A stretch of DNA of 64,000 nucleotides, taken from the NCBI GenBank assembly GCA_964584315.1, contig CAZOZO010000006.1, positions 35,510-99,509 on the forward strand, given 5' to 3'. The translations under genes and the position numbers were made by a program. Origin of the DNA: CAXXOK01 sp964584315 (GTDB lineage Bacteria > Bacillota > Clostridia > Christensenellales > Aristaeellaceae). This document shows, piece after piece, positions 24,731-33,678 of this stretch. The stretch's first letter is position 1. Each line of letters opens with the position of its first letter. Below the pieces are notes generated by a model. That model saw only the letters and a program-made list of their open reading frames with translations. It was not told the DNA's origin and ran no database searches.

Positions 24731-25744
24731 TCAGGTCAGCGGGCCGACCGTCTCGCCCTCGATCAGCGAGCAAGGCACCACCATGATCTCCGGGATGGTG
24801 GTCTTGGGGCTTTCGATCAGCGCCACCAGCCTGCGCGCGGCCTCCGCGCCGATACGGTTGGTATCCTGCCGGATGGTGGTCAGGCGCGGCTTCATCAGCT
24901 GCATCATGGGGATGCCGTCGTACCCGGCGATGGAGATATCCCTGGGGATCGACAGCCCCAGATCCGATGCCGCCTCATATGCGCCCAGGGCAGCATAGTC
25001 GTCCGAGATCAGGATGCAGGTGGGCCGTTCCTTGAGCGACAAAAGCCTCCGGGTCGCGCGGTAGACCGAGGCCTGCTCGGTATAGTCGCACTCGTCGATG
25101 TACTCGTCCGGCACGTCGATGCCCAGCGCGTTGGCTGTGCGGTAGAACGAGCCAAGGCGCGTGTCCGTCACAGCGCTCTTGGGGCCGTGGATGTAGGCGA
25201 TGTGCCTGTGCCCCTGCCCGTATACATACTCCAGCAGCATCTGCATGCCGGTGATGTTGTTGGACTGGATGCACGTGCGGTTATTGAACAGGTGGTCGAT
25301 GGTCACGATGGGCAACTCGCTGTTGACCAGCTGCGTGATCTCCGGCTCCAGAAAATTGATGCAGGCGATGCACACGCCGTCCACCTCGCGGTAGTGGCAG
25401 TGCTCCAGGTATGTCATGGTGCTCTCGCCCATATTATGGCTGATGAAGGTGATATCGTAGCCGTTGCGCTCGGCTTCCTTTTTGAAGCTCTCCAGCACGA
25501 AGGAGAAGAACGGGTGCGTAAGGCCGCTCTGGCGGTCGTCCACGAACAGCACGCCCAGGTTGTAGCTGCGCTTGGTTTTGAGCGCGCGCGCGTGCGAGTT
25601 GGGGTAGTAGCCAATCTCCTTGGCAGCCTGCGTGACCGCCTCGCGGGTGGCCTCGCTGATATCGGTATAGCCGTTCAGCGCCTTGCTGACGGTCGAGATG
25701 GATAATCCGCACTTTTTGGACAGCTCCCGGATGGTTACCGCCAC
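24731..25744 (-). CDS. LacI-family transcriptional regulator
   Basis: 337 residues. Helix-turn-helix with hinge: TIRELSKKCGLSISTVSKALNG at the start, then YYPNSHARALKTKRS. The periplasmic-binding-protein-like sensor domain follows, with GVLFVDD near 60 and ISIAGYDGIP near 280. The GTG at 25744 is the likeliest start because it places TIREL right at the N-terminus; a TTG at 25798 in the same frame is possible. It precedes the GH94 phosphorylase on the same strand and is the likely regulator of beta-glucoside use. Confidence 0.88.
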   Translation of the reverse strand: MAVTIRELSKKCGLSISTVSKALNGYTDISEATREAVTQAAKEIGYYPNSHARALKTKRSYNLGVLFVDDRQSGLTHPFFSFVLESFKKEAERNGYDITFISHNMGESTMTYLEHCHYREVDGVCIACINFLEPEITQLVNSELPIVTIDHLFNNRTCIQSNNITGMQMLLEYVYGQGHRHIAYIHGPKSAVTDTRLGSFYRTANALGIDVPDEYIDECDYTEQASVYRATRRLLSLKERPTCILISDDYAALGAYEAASDLGLSIPRDISIAGYDGIPMMQLMKPRLTTIRQDTNRIGAEAARRLVALIESPKTTIPEIMVVPCSLIEGETVGPLT

Positions 25745-25819
25745 GCCCGCACCCCCGCTTCTTCCGCCGACCGGTTCCACAGCGGATTTGATATGCAACT
25801 ACATCGTTTTCGCCTACTC

Positions 25820-25848
25820 AGTATACAGCGGCGGATTCGAAATTGCAA
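25820..25848 (-). promoter_or_regulatory. sigma-A promoter of the LacI-family gene
   Basis: Minus strand: TTGCAA (25843-25848), 17 bp, TATACT (25820-25825). Confidence 0.65.
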
Positions 25849-26476
25849 GCCCTATTTGCCCCAGAAGACACATTGGCACACTCCTTACTGTATAAGCTTT
25901 CCCTGACTTTCCGCGCATCCGATGTGCGTTGTGCCCGAGCACATGAAACCGGAAACCGAAAAACGTTTTTGGAAAAACCTACAAAAGCAATTCTTTCACA
26001 AACATACAACTGCTCCGAAAGTTGTATGCTATGTCTGCAAATCGACCTTTTCTTGCTATCACAGGCGCGTGGCTCTCCGTCGTTGCGTTCCTCGCATTCT
26101 GCAAAAAGCCTGATTTTGTCGGCTTTTCTGTATGGTCGATATGGTTTTCGATAATGTTTCGTTAAATTTCGAATCGCTCCGAGCCGCGTCTGCATTGGAG
26201 GCGCGCAACGCCCCCTTTCTACCGAAATGCTCGCGCCCGCAGTTTTTACAGAGGTGTGGGTGCGTTCCCCGTCCGCATTTGACAGGATGATGACTCAATG
26301 AGGCCTTGCATGCACGACTCCCCGTACGCGAAGCACTGAACTATCACACTTACGCGCCCTTGTGTTGTTCCACGTTTTCGCCTGCACTGATGCGCAAGAC
26401 ACGCCTGATCACATGCCTGTGCTTTACCGCTGTTCCTCGCCGCCCTTTTCCAAAAATCACCCCTCCGGCAGGCGCA
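25849..26476. other. long AT-richer intergenic region with hairpins
   Basis: About 630 bases between divergent promoters, visibly richer in A/T than its surroundings. Structures seen: a 9-bp perfect hairpin (26003-26011 with 26020-26028, CATACAACT/AGTTGTATG), an AAAAACGTTTTT palindrome near 25960, and an AAAAGCC/GGCTTTT stem near 26104-26126 with T tracts on both sides. No protein-coding frame is convincing. It might hold a small RNA; no known RNA family was recognised. Confidence 0.4.
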
Positions 26477-26505
26477 TTGTATCGCTCTGCCCGGTATGGT
26501 ACAAT
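26477..26505 (+). promoter_or_regulatory. upstream promoter P1 of guaB
   Basis: TTGTAT (26477-26482), 17 bp, TACAAT (26500-26505). Confidence 0.55.
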
Positions 26506-26562
26506 AGGCGCACAGAACCTTCGACATATGCTTTTCTTGCCGTTGCGGACCCTATGGCTGCA

Positions 26563-26591
26563 TTGACACATGCCCCCCTCGCTGGTACAAT
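26563..26591 (+). promoter_or_regulatory. main promoter P2 of guaB
   Basis: Near-perfect TTGACA (26563-26568), 17 bp, TACAAT (26586-26591), about 25 bases before the ribosome site. Confidence 0.8.
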
Positions 26592-26625
26592 AGCCGCAAT
26601 GTATCGAACAGAAAGGATGGGATTT

Positions 26626-28092
26626 ATGCTGGAAGAGAACCTCCGCACGGGGCTCACCTTTGACGACGTGCTGCTGGTCCCCGCCGAGAGCGAGACGCTC
26701 CCCCGCGAGGTGGATACCTCCGTGCAGCTGATGCCGGGCGTCAAGCTCAATATCCCGCTGCTCTCCGCCGCCATGGACACCGTGACCGACGCGCGCATGG
26801 CCATCGCGATGGCGCGCGAAGGCGGGCTGGGCATCATCCATAAAAACATGACCGTCGAGGAGCAGGCCGCACAGGTGGATAAGGTCAAGCGAAGCGAGCA
26901 CGGCGTGATCACCGACCCATTCTTCCTCTCGCCGGATCACCTGATCCGCGACGCCGAGGCTCTCATGGCCCGCTACCGCATCAGCGGCGTGCCCATCACG
27001 CGCGGCAAAAAGCTGGTGGGTATCCTCACCAACCGTGACCTGCGCTTTGAGACCGACGACAGCCGCCGCATCGAAGAGGTGATGACCAGCAAAAACCTGA
27101 TCACAGCGCCGGTGGGCACCACGCTGGAGGAGGCCAAGAAGTTGCTGGCCGCCCACCGCATCGAGAAGCTGCCCATCGTGAATGACCAGTACGAGCTGTG
27201 CGGCCTGATCACCATCAAAGATATCGAGAAGATCGCCAAATACCCCAACGCCGCCAAAGACGGCAACGGTCGCCTGCTGTGCGGCGCGGCCGTGGGCGTA
27301 ACGGGCGACTGCCTGGAGCGCGTGGCGGCGCTGGTCGCCTCCAAGGTGGATGTGGTATCCATCGACACGGCGCACGCGCACAGCAAGGGCGCGCTGGACA
27401 TGCTCCGCAGGCTGCGCGCGGTGTTCCCCACGCTGCCCATCATCGCGGGCAACGTGGCCACCCGTGAGGCGACCCGGGCGCTGATCGACGCGGGCGCCAG
27501 CTGCATCAAGGTGGGCATCGGCCCCGGCAGCATTTGCACCACGCGTGTGATATCCGGCATCGGCGTGCCGCAGATCACCGCCGTGGCGGATTGCGCGGCC
27601 GAGGCGCATATCAGCGGCGTCTCCGTGATCGCGGACGGCGGCATCAAATACTCCGGCGACATCCCCAAGGCCATTGGCGCGGGCGCGCACGCGGTGATGA
27701 TCGGCTCCCTGCTGGCGGGCGTGGACGAGAGCCCCGGCGACATGGAAATCTATCAGGGCCGCAGCTTCAAAGTATACCGCGGCATGGGCAGCCTTGGCGC
27801 GATGCAGCAGGCCCACGGCAGCAGCGACCGCTATTTTCAGGAGAACGCACCCAAGCTGGTGCCCGAGGGCGTGGAGGGCCGCGTGCCCTACAAGGGTCCG
27901 CTAAGCGACACGGTGTTCCAGCTGGTGGGCGGCCTGCGCGCGGGCATGTTCTACTGCGGTACCCCAACCATCGACGCCCTGCGCACGAAGGGCCGTTTCA
28001 TCCGCATCACGGGCGCGGGCCTGCAGGAAAGCCACCCGCATGATATCTCCATCACCAAGGAGAGCCCCAACTACTCGCGGCAGGGCATGTAA
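26626..28092 (+). CDS. guaB: inosine-5'-monophosphate dehydrogenase
   Basis: Oxidises IMP to XMP with NAD+, the committed step of GMP synthesis. 488 residues, normal. TIM barrel begins GLTFDDVLLVPAESETLP near residue 8; a CBS-domain pair is inserted at about residues 95-205 (ITRGKKLVGILTNRDLRF, LPIVNDQYELCGLITIKD). The catalytic-loop cysteine is in GIGPGSICTTR near residue 303; the flap with RGMGSLGAM near 385 and the C-terminal SHPHDISITKESPNYS are present. ATG at 26626 with AAAGGA upstream. Two tandem promoters, no visible purine riboswitch. Ends at a 17-bp hairpin. Confidence 0.97.
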   Translation: MLEENLRTGLTFDDVLLVPAESETLPREVDTSVQLMPGVKLNIPLLSAAMDTVTDARMAIAMAREGGLGIIHKNMTVEEQAAQVDKVKRSEHGVITDPFFLSPDHLIRDAEALMARYRISGVPITRGKKLVGILTNRDLRFETDDSRRIEEVMTSKNLITAPVGTTLEEAKKLLAAHRIEKLPIVNDQYELCGLITIKDIEKIAKYPNAAKDGNGRLLCGAAVGVTGDCLERVAALVASKVDVVSIDTAHAHSKGALDMLRRLRAVFPTLPIIAGNVATREATRALIDAGASCIKVGIGPGSICTTRVISGIGVPQITAVADCAAEAHISGVSVIADGGIKYSGDIPKAIGAGAHAVMIGSLLAGVDESPGDMEIYQGRSFKVYRGMGSLGAMQQAHGSSDRYFQENAPKLVPEGVEGRVPYKGPLSDTVFQLVGGLRAGMFYCGTPTIDALRTKGRFIRITGAGLQESHPHDISITKESPNYSRQGM

Positions 28093-28112
28093 ACGATCTG
28101 CGGATCGGTAGC

Positions 28113-28147
28113 GAAACGGGCCGGAGGCAATGCCTCCGGCCCGTTTC
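28113..28147. terminator. bidirectional terminator
   Basis: 17-bp perfect inverted repeat with a 1-base centre (28113-28129 with 28131-28147), between convergent guaB and the AI-2E-type gene. Core identical to the hairpin at 1864-1899 apart from a few stem pairs. Confidence 0.85.
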
Positions 28148-28154
28148 ATTGTGC

Positions 28155-29432
28155 TCAGCCCTCCGCGTCGTCGGTTCCCGACGGATAGGGCGGGCTGCCC
28201 GCCTCCTCCGGCGGAAGCACGCAGCCACCCTCGCTCTGCTCGCCTGCCGCCGCGCCGCTAGGGCTTTCGCCGGGCGCGCATCGCCTGTCCGCACGCCCCA
28301 CGCCGCGCTGACGGATGGGTTCGGGCTTCACGCCACGCGCGATGTCATCCGCCTCCAGCACCACCTTGAGCAGGTTCAGCAAAATCGGCCCGCCCAGCAG
28401 CCCCAGAAAGCCGAACAGTCGATACCCCGCAAAGATGGCCACCATCGTCGCCAGCGGATAGAGGCCCAGATTTGCGCCCACGATGCGCGGCTCGCTGATT
28501 TGCCGGATCACGATGGTGCCAACGTACACCGCCAGCATAAAGATGCCGTTTCCGTAATGCCCCAGGATGAACTCAAAAATACTCCAAGGAATCAAAAACA
28601 GTCCCGCGCCCAGCACCGGCAGCGCATCCCCCACGCCGATCAGGATGCCCATCAGCAGCCCGTACCTGACCCCATAGATTACAAAAGCCAGCACCAGAAA
28701 TGTGGTGATGATCAGCGACACCGTCAGTTGGCTTTTGACTTGCCCAAACAGCGAGCGAAACAGGTTGCGCTTGAGCATATTGCCGTGCCGCTGCACATCC
28801 GTGGGGAAGGTGCGCCGGAAGAACGCCAGGATGCGCTCGTGATCCGCGGTCATATAATAGGTGCCCATGATGGTGAGCACGATGCTCAGCAGCACGCCCG
28901 GGATGGCCGCCGTAAAACGCACCGCGCCGCCCGTGAGCGAGGCGGAAAGCGTGCCCGCCATTTTGATCAGGTTCTCGCCCAGCGAGGAGAGGGCGTTGTT
29001 GACCACCGTCATGACCGTGGTGGGCAGCACATCGCTGTACTGTTGGTAAAGCCCCTGCACATAGGGCACCGCCGTGCCGCTGAGCCAGCGCACGAAGCTG
29101 GGCGTGGCATAGGCTAGCGCCACCAGCTCCTGAAACAGCCGTTTGACAAGCGCAAACAGCGATACGCCCAGCACGCCGTAGAGCACGATCATGCCAAGCA
29201 GCGTGAGCAACCCCCGCGGCAAGCGGATGCGGCGCATGTGCGTTATACAAAAGCGCACCAGCGGCTCCAGCGCCATCGAAAACAGCATCGCCAGCAAAAA
29301 TGGCCAGCACAGCGGCGCAAGGATGAAAAACAGCCATGTCAGCAGCAGTGTGACAGCCACCAGCATCCCCTTGCGGGGCAGGCCGTTCATCCGCGCGTTC
29401 CACAGGTTGAGCCTCTCCAGAAATGCGTTCAT
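28155..29432 (-). CDS. AI-2E family (YtvI/PerM-type) membrane permease
   Basis: 425-residue polytopic membrane protein of the AI-2 exporter-like superfamily. Features: N-terminal paired helices (MLVAVTLLLTWLFFILAPLCWPFLLAMLFSM split by short turns), a long extracytosolic middle part, then helices with the family block GILIGVGDALPVLGAG near residue 270 and a final GFLGLLGGPILLNLLKVV. Members export autoinducer-2 or act as Na+/H+ antiporters; YtvI-type Firmicute proteins are linked to sporulation, and the substrate here is unknown. The C-terminal tail from about residue 365 is charged and probably disordered. ATG at 29432 with GGAGG upstream. Confidence 0.85.
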   Translation of the reverse strand: MNAFLERLNLWNARMNGLPRKGMLVAVTLLLTWLFFILAPLCWPFLLAMLFSMALEPLVRFCITHMRRIRLPRGLLTLLGMIVLYGVLGVSLFALVKRLFQELVALAYATPSFVRWLSGTAVPYVQGLYQQYSDVLPTTVMTVVNNALSSLGENLIKMAGTLSASLTGGAVRFTAAIPGVLLSIVLTIMGTYYMTADHERILAFFRRTFPTDVQRHGNMLKRNLFRSLFGQVKSQLTVSLIITTFLVLAFVIYGVRYGLLMGILIGVGDALPVLGAGLFLIPWSIFEFILGHYGNGIFMLAVYVGTIVIRQISEPRIVGANLGLYPLATMVAIFAGYRLFGFLGLLGGPILLNLLKVVLEADDIARGVKPEPIRQRGVGRADRRCAPGESPSGAAAGEQSEGGCVLPPEEAGSPPYPSGTDDAEG

Positions 29433-29646
29433 GTTGCCTCCGTTCCGCCTTGCGGCCCTGCCGTCATGATACCAGAACCGTGCGCCCATGGCAGGTGAAA
29501 GCGCCGAATCGTCGGTTTTCGCACTCAAGCGGTACCTGTGCGCCGCATGGATGCCCCGGCCACGGCAAAGGCCGCGGCGAAACCGTCGCGGCCCTGTGCG
29601 TTGCCTGTGGTCCATCCGGCGTGCCCGCCGAGCACCGCAATACGCG

Positions 29647-30909
29647 TCACTTGGCCGAGCCGTCGTTTCGGAAGATGGTCACCTCTACGTCGCCGTGGTC
29701 GCTGGCGTCAGTGATGGGCGTTGTGGTGGCGCCTGTGTCGTCCATGGCCGCAAGGCTGGATTCAGCCCCAGCGTCAGGCGAAGGCGAGGCGGTGGGCGCG
29801 TCCAGTTGCGCCTGCGTAATGGCGCCGCGTGCCAGGTTTTCCGCGTCGATCACCGACTTGCGCTTGACCGGCGTACAGCCCGGGCAGGGCTCCAGCTTGG
29901 CGAAGTCGCCGGTGTCCAGCTCGCTGTAGCTGAAGGCGGTCAGGGGATAGAACTTCTTTTTGACGGTGGGGCACTCCGGCGTAGAGTGGTAGTACTTGCC
30001 GCCGTTTGGGTTGTAGTACAGTTGCAGGCTGTCGTCCGGGTAGGGCATCAGGCGGCCCCCATCATCCCAGATGATCACCTTGGTGTATCGCTTCATGTTG
30101 TCCCACAGCCACTGCTGATCCACGCCGTCGGCATTGGGCAGCCGCTGCACACGGATGCAACCATGGCTGGCCTTTTGCCCAAGCTGCGCCTCCCACTTGC
30201 TATAGCGCTTGGTACCGTCCGCCAGCACATTGTGGGGCACCTCGTGGATCAGGTCGCCATTGTTGAAGCGGATAGCCATATCGCAGATCATGCCCTCCGC
30301 GTCAAAGCCGCCCGTCCAGCTGATGAGCATGTACTCGCCCGCCGAGGTTTCGTTATAAGGCTGCTCATCGTTGGGCAATCCGGTCGAAACGAGCACCGAG
30401 CTGAAAAACTTGCCGTCGATAAAGATGTACAGCCGCTGCGTGAGCTTGTCGATGATGATGCCGTACTTCTGGTTGGGCGTAACGGTTTTGATCAGCTTGG
30501 TCTTGACATAGCCCTGCAGGATGCGGTTGTAGTCGTCGATGCCCTCGACCAGCGTCCAGCCGTTTTCGTCCTCGCCCAGCACATGGATGGCAGACGTCTG
30601 CCCCGCGATGGTGCCACCCAGCTTATCGGTGTTCACGGGCTTGCCGCCCGGCTCTTTGAGCAGCGTGACCGTTTCGTTTTCCGCCACATCCAGCACGGTC
30701 ATGGGCTTCATCAGCTGCTCCCAGACCCAGGCTTCGTCGGTGATGTCGTACTTGTAATCCGCCCCGAACCAGTCCTTGCCCGTCTTGTAGCCCTCAAGCC
30801 ACTCGGCGACGGTCTTGGCCTGGGCCGCAGGCACGGGCAGCAGCCCGAGGGCCAGTACGGCAGTCAACAGCAGGGTGAGCAAACGAAAAGCGGTGGTCGT
30901 AGCCTTCAT
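29647..30909 (-). CDS. exported L,D-transpeptidase (YkuD) with C-terminal Cys-rich module
   Basis: 420 residues. Signal peptide near MKATTTAFRLLTLLLTAVLALG, cleaved around AQAK. An SH3-like wall-binding region (residues 70-155) leads to a YkuD domain (GIIIDKLTQRLYIFIDGKFF near 165). The catalytic motif SHGCIRV lies near residue 246, so it should form or edit 3-3 peptidoglycan cross-links or attach proteins to the wall. After it comes a YYHSTPECPTVKKK ... PCPGC module resembling the Ada/nuclease-type YHxxxC-PCxxC zinc knuckle, then a low-complexity acidic tail. ATG at 30909 with GGAGG upstream. Probably read from the acyl-CoA synthetase transcript or a nearby weak promoter. Confidence 0.87.
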   Translation of the reverse strand: MKATTTAFRLLTLLLTAVLALGLLPVPAAQAKTVAEWLEGYKTGKDWFGADYKYDITDEAWVWEQLMKPMTVLDVAENETVTLLKEPGGKPVNTDKLGGTIAGQTSAIHVLGEDENGWTLVEGIDDYNRILQGYVKTKLIKTVTPNQKYGIIIDKLTQRLYIFIDGKFFSSVLVSTGLPNDEQPYNETSAGEYMLISWTGGFDAEGMICDMAIRFNNGDLIHEVPHNVLADGTKRYSKWEAQLGQKASHGCIRVQRLPNADGVDQQWLWDNMKRYTKVIIWDDGGRLMPYPDDSLQLYYNPNGGKYYHSTPECPTVKKKFYPLTAFSYSELDTGDFAKLEPCPGCTPVKRKSVIDAENLARGAITQAQLDAPTASPSPDAGAESSLAAMDDTGATTTPITDASDHGDVEVTIFRNDGSAK

Positions 30910-30982
30910 GGAGAACCTCCTTGTCCTGCGCCCGCCGCAAAATGCGGGCGTTGAGGGGGAAACGGCGCTTCGCGCCGGGGTG

Positions 30983-32668
30983 TCAGTCCGCCTTGAGCTT
31001 GTCCTTTTCGCGCAGTTCCACACGGCGGATCTTGCCGCTGATGGTCTTGGGCAATTCGGTCACAAACTCGATGATGCGGGGGTATTTATACGGCGCGGTG
31101 ATGCGCTTGACGTGCTCCTGCAGCTCCGTCTTGAGCGCCTCGCTGGCGGTGTAGCCGGGTTTCAGCACGATGGTCGCCTTGACCACCTGCCCGCGTAGCT
31201 CGTCCGGCGCGGCGGTGATGGCCGTCTCCAGCACAGCGGGGTGCTCCAGCAGCGCGCTCTCCACCTCGAAGGGCCCGATGCGGTAGCCGCTGGACTTGAT
31301 CACGTCGTCCGCACGGCCCACGTACCAGTAGTAGCCCCACTCGTCGCGCCATGCGGTGTCGCCGGTATGGTAGATGCCTCCGTCCCACACGGTCTTGGTC
31401 AGCTCCGGGTTCTGGTAGTAGCCGCCGAACATGCCGATGGGCAACTCGCCATCCACCGTGCGCACCACGATCTCGCCCGTTACGCCCGCGGGGCAGGAGT
31501 TGCCCTCCTCATCGATGATATCCACATCGAACAGGGGGCTGGGCTTGCCCATGCTGCCCCAGCACACCTTCATGAAGGGGAACGTCGCCAGCGTGACCAC
31601 CAGCTCCGTCTGGCCGAACGCCTCCAGCAGGTTGATATCGGTGCGCTTCAGCCACTCGGCGGCCATATCGGGGTTCAGGGGCTCGCCCGCCACGGCGCAG
31701 TGCTTCAGGGCGGACAGGTCGTACTTGGCGAAATCCTCCTGTAGGATGTAGCGGTACATCGTGGGCGGAGCGCAGAAGCTGGTCACATGGTGCTCGCTCA
31801 TCTTGCGCAGCACATCCTTGGCCACGAAGCGCTCAAAGTCGAACACGAACACCGCGCTGCCGGTCAGCCACTGGCCGTACAGCTTGCCCCACACGCTCTT
31901 GGCCCAGCCCGTCTCGCTGATAGTGAAGTGCAGGCCGCCGTCGATGCACTGTTGCCAGAACAGCGCGGTCACGATGTGCGCCAACGGATAGAAATAGTCG
32001 TGTATGACCATCTTGGGCATGCCCGTGGTGCCGCTGGTGAAGTAGAGCAGCATGGTATCGAGGTTGTGGGGGTAGCGGTCGCCCTCGGGCTTTTGCCACA
32101 GGGCAGAGGCGGATTTCAGGCCGTTTTCAAAGCTCACGAAGCCCTCGCGCTCGCCGCGCAGCACCAGCAGCGTAGTGAAGCCCTCGCACTTGCCGCGCGC
32201 GGCCTCGGCGGCCCTGAGCACGCTCTCGTCCTTGTCGGTGATGATGGCGGCCTTGATGCCCGCCGCCGTCACGCGGTATACGATGTCCTTCTCGGTCAGC
32301 AGGTGCGTGGCGGGCACCGCGATAGCGCCGATCTTGTGCAGCGCCATGATGATGGGCCAGAACTGGAGATGGCGGCGCAAAATGAGCATCACCTTGTCGC
32401 CCTTGCCGATGCCAAGGCCGCTGAGCAGGTTGGCTGCGCGGTCGCTGTCCTCTTTGAGCTGCCCGAAAGTATAACGGATGCTCGCGTCGGTTTCATCCGT
32501 CCACAACACGGCGGTGCGATCAGGCTCCTCCATGGCGATACGATCCGCCACGTCGTAGGCAAAGTTGAAGCTCTGCGGCCGCTTCAGGCGGAAGCGCTTG
32601 TTGAAATCATCATACGTGGCATACTGCACGGGGCAATCTAAATAGTCTACATAAAGCGGCTTCATCAT
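30983..32668 (-). CDS. AMP-dependent acyl-CoA synthetase
   Basis: 561-residue ANL-superfamily ligase that activates a carboxylic acid with ATP and joins it to CoA. ATP loop YFTSGTTGMPKM near residue 195, EAFGQTELV near 350, the YHTGDTAWRDE motif near 440 and the C-terminal GKIRRVELR with the catalytic Lys near 547 are present. It belongs with acetyl-/medium-chain acyl-CoA synthetases; chain length is not readable. ATGATG start at 32668 overlaps the regulator stop (4 bp), with AAGGAGGGGG upstream. The pairing with an XRE-cupin regulator suggests self-contained control by fatty acid or acyl-CoA supply. Confidence 0.9.
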   Translation of the reverse strand: MMKPLYVDYLDCPVQYATYDDFNKRFRLKRPQSFNFAYDVADRIAMEEPDRTAVLWTDETDASIRYTFGQLKEDSDRAANLLSGLGIGKGDKVMLILRRHLQFWPIIMALHKIGAIAVPATHLLTEKDIVYRVTAAGIKAAIITDKDESVLRAAEAARGKCEGFTTLLVLRGEREGFVSFENGLKSASALWQKPEGDRYPHNLDTMLLYFTSGTTGMPKMVIHDYFYPLAHIVTALFWQQCIDGGLHFTISETGWAKSVWGKLYGQWLTGSAVFVFDFERFVAKDVLRKMSEHHVTSFCAPPTMYRYILQEDFAKYDLSALKHCAVAGEPLNPDMAAEWLKRTDINLLEAFGQTELVVTLATFPFMKVCWGSMGKPSPLFDVDIIDEEGNSCPAGVTGEIVVRTVDGELPIGMFGGYYQNPELTKTVWDGGIYHTGDTAWRDEWGYYWYVGRADDVIKSSGYRIGPFEVESALLEHPAVLETAITAAPDELRGQVVKATIVLKPGYTASEALKTELQEHVKRITAPYKYPRIIEFVTELPKTISGKIRRVELREKDKLKAD

Positions 32669-33243
32669 GCCTTTGCCCCCTCCTTGACCACCACGGCGAT
32701 AAACCGGCACTCGCCCTCCAGCGCGTACATCACGTGCGGCAGGGCGCTGTTGTAATAGATGCTGTCGCCCGCCTGCAGGTACAGGTCGTTGCCGCCCAGC
32801 ACGATCTTGAGCTTGCCGTTGAGCACGTAGTCAAACTCCTGCCCCTCATGGCTGTGAGCCTGCTTCTCCGCATCCGGCGCATCCTCCGCGACGGTCACGA
32901 TGAACGGCTCCGCCAGCTTGTCACGGAAGTTATAGGCAAGGTGGTGGTACACGTACTGCTCGCGGCGGTTAAACTTGAGGCCCTGCCCCGCGCGCGTGAG
33001 CACATAGCCGTGCAGCTTGGGGCTCTCGCCGGTCAAAAGGTCGCTGATATCCACGCCGAGGGCCTCGGCGATGTTGAACAGGTGCGAAAAGCTGAAATCG
33101 CGCGTGCCGGTCTCATAGGCCTCGTACTCCGCAAGGCTGATGCCGGTCTTTTCCGCCACCTGAGCGGTGGTCAGGCCCGCGATATCGCGCAGGTCCTTAA
33201 TTCGCAGGGCGATTAAACCAAGTTGCTCCGCATTGCCAGCCAC
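32665..33243 (-). CDS. XRE-family regulator with C-terminal cupin
   Basis: 192 residues. N-terminal XRE helix-turn-helix (LIALRIKDLRDIAGLTTAQVAEKTGISLAEYEAYETG split in two helices near residues 10-45), then a cupin_2 sensor with HSHEGQEFDYVLNGKLKIV near residue 132 and PHVMYALEG. Start is the GTG at 33243, with GGAGG nine bases upstream. It is translationally coupled to the acyl-CoA synthetase (ATGA overlap), so it very likely controls that enzyme; the effector is unknown. Confidence 0.88.
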   Translation of the reverse strand: MAGNAEQLGLIALRIKDLRDIAGLTTAQVAEKTGISLAEYEAYETGTRDFSFSHLFNIAEALGVDISDLLTGESPKLHGYVLTRAGQGLKFNRREQYVYHHLAYNFRDKLAEPFIVTVAEDAPDAEKQAHSHEGQEFDYVLNGKLKIVLGGNDLYLQAGDSIYYNSALPHVMYALEGECRFIAVVVKEGAKA

Positions 33244-33293
33244 CGTTGGTCGCCTCCTTCGATTCCGCGGCACGCAAACGCCGACGTGGTGTT

Positions 33294-33323
33294 AGCATAC
33301 CATGCAAAGCAAGGTGCTGTCAA
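33294..33323 (-). promoter_or_regulatory. sigma-A promoter of the XRE/acyl-CoA synthetase operon
   Basis: Minus strand: TTGACA (33318-33323), 18 bp, TATGCT (33294-33299). Confidence 0.65.
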
Positions 33324-33545
33324 GCTTTGCGGGCTTTCCCACCGTTCGCTTGTGAAGCGTGTAACGCTTGCGCGGCAAGGGTTTGCGCACCCGCAGAACA
33401 ACCGCTTTACATTGGCCGCGCCCGCCCGGCGCAGGCGCTCGAAGGGCTTGCGCGACCTCGGTGTGCGCCCGAAGCCATCGTACGCAGGACTTGTAACAAT
33501 CGCGCCACTCTTTTTTCCATACCCCGCGCCGCTTTGCCCGAAACA

Positions 33546-33575
33546 TTGACACAGCGGCGATAGTTGAAGTATCAT
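33546..33575 (+). promoter_or_regulatory. sigma-A promoter of the wbp-like operon
   Basis: TTGACA (33546-33551), 18 bp, TATCAT (33570-33575). Confidence 0.6.
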
Positions 33576-33678
33576 AGGTTGGTTCAAAAACGAGCGGCGA
33601 CGCATGCCGCACGCGATCATACAGCCAAGGCGGAATCCGTTTGCGGCAGCGTCCGCGAACCTGCAAAGGAGAATACAG

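Noticed and set aside
22230..24998. Very long open frame on the plus strand opposite the GH94 phosphorylase
   Set aside because: It is an antisense frame kept open by high-GC codon use: composition is His/Ala/Arg-rich, there is no family motif and no ribosome site, while the minus-strand gene is a clear family member.
25814..25873. Short minus-strand frame of 19 codons with an AAGGAGTG site upstream of the lacI-type gene
   Set aside because: The frame overlaps the -35 and -10 of the lacI-type promoter, so it would need a separate upstream promoter, which was not found.
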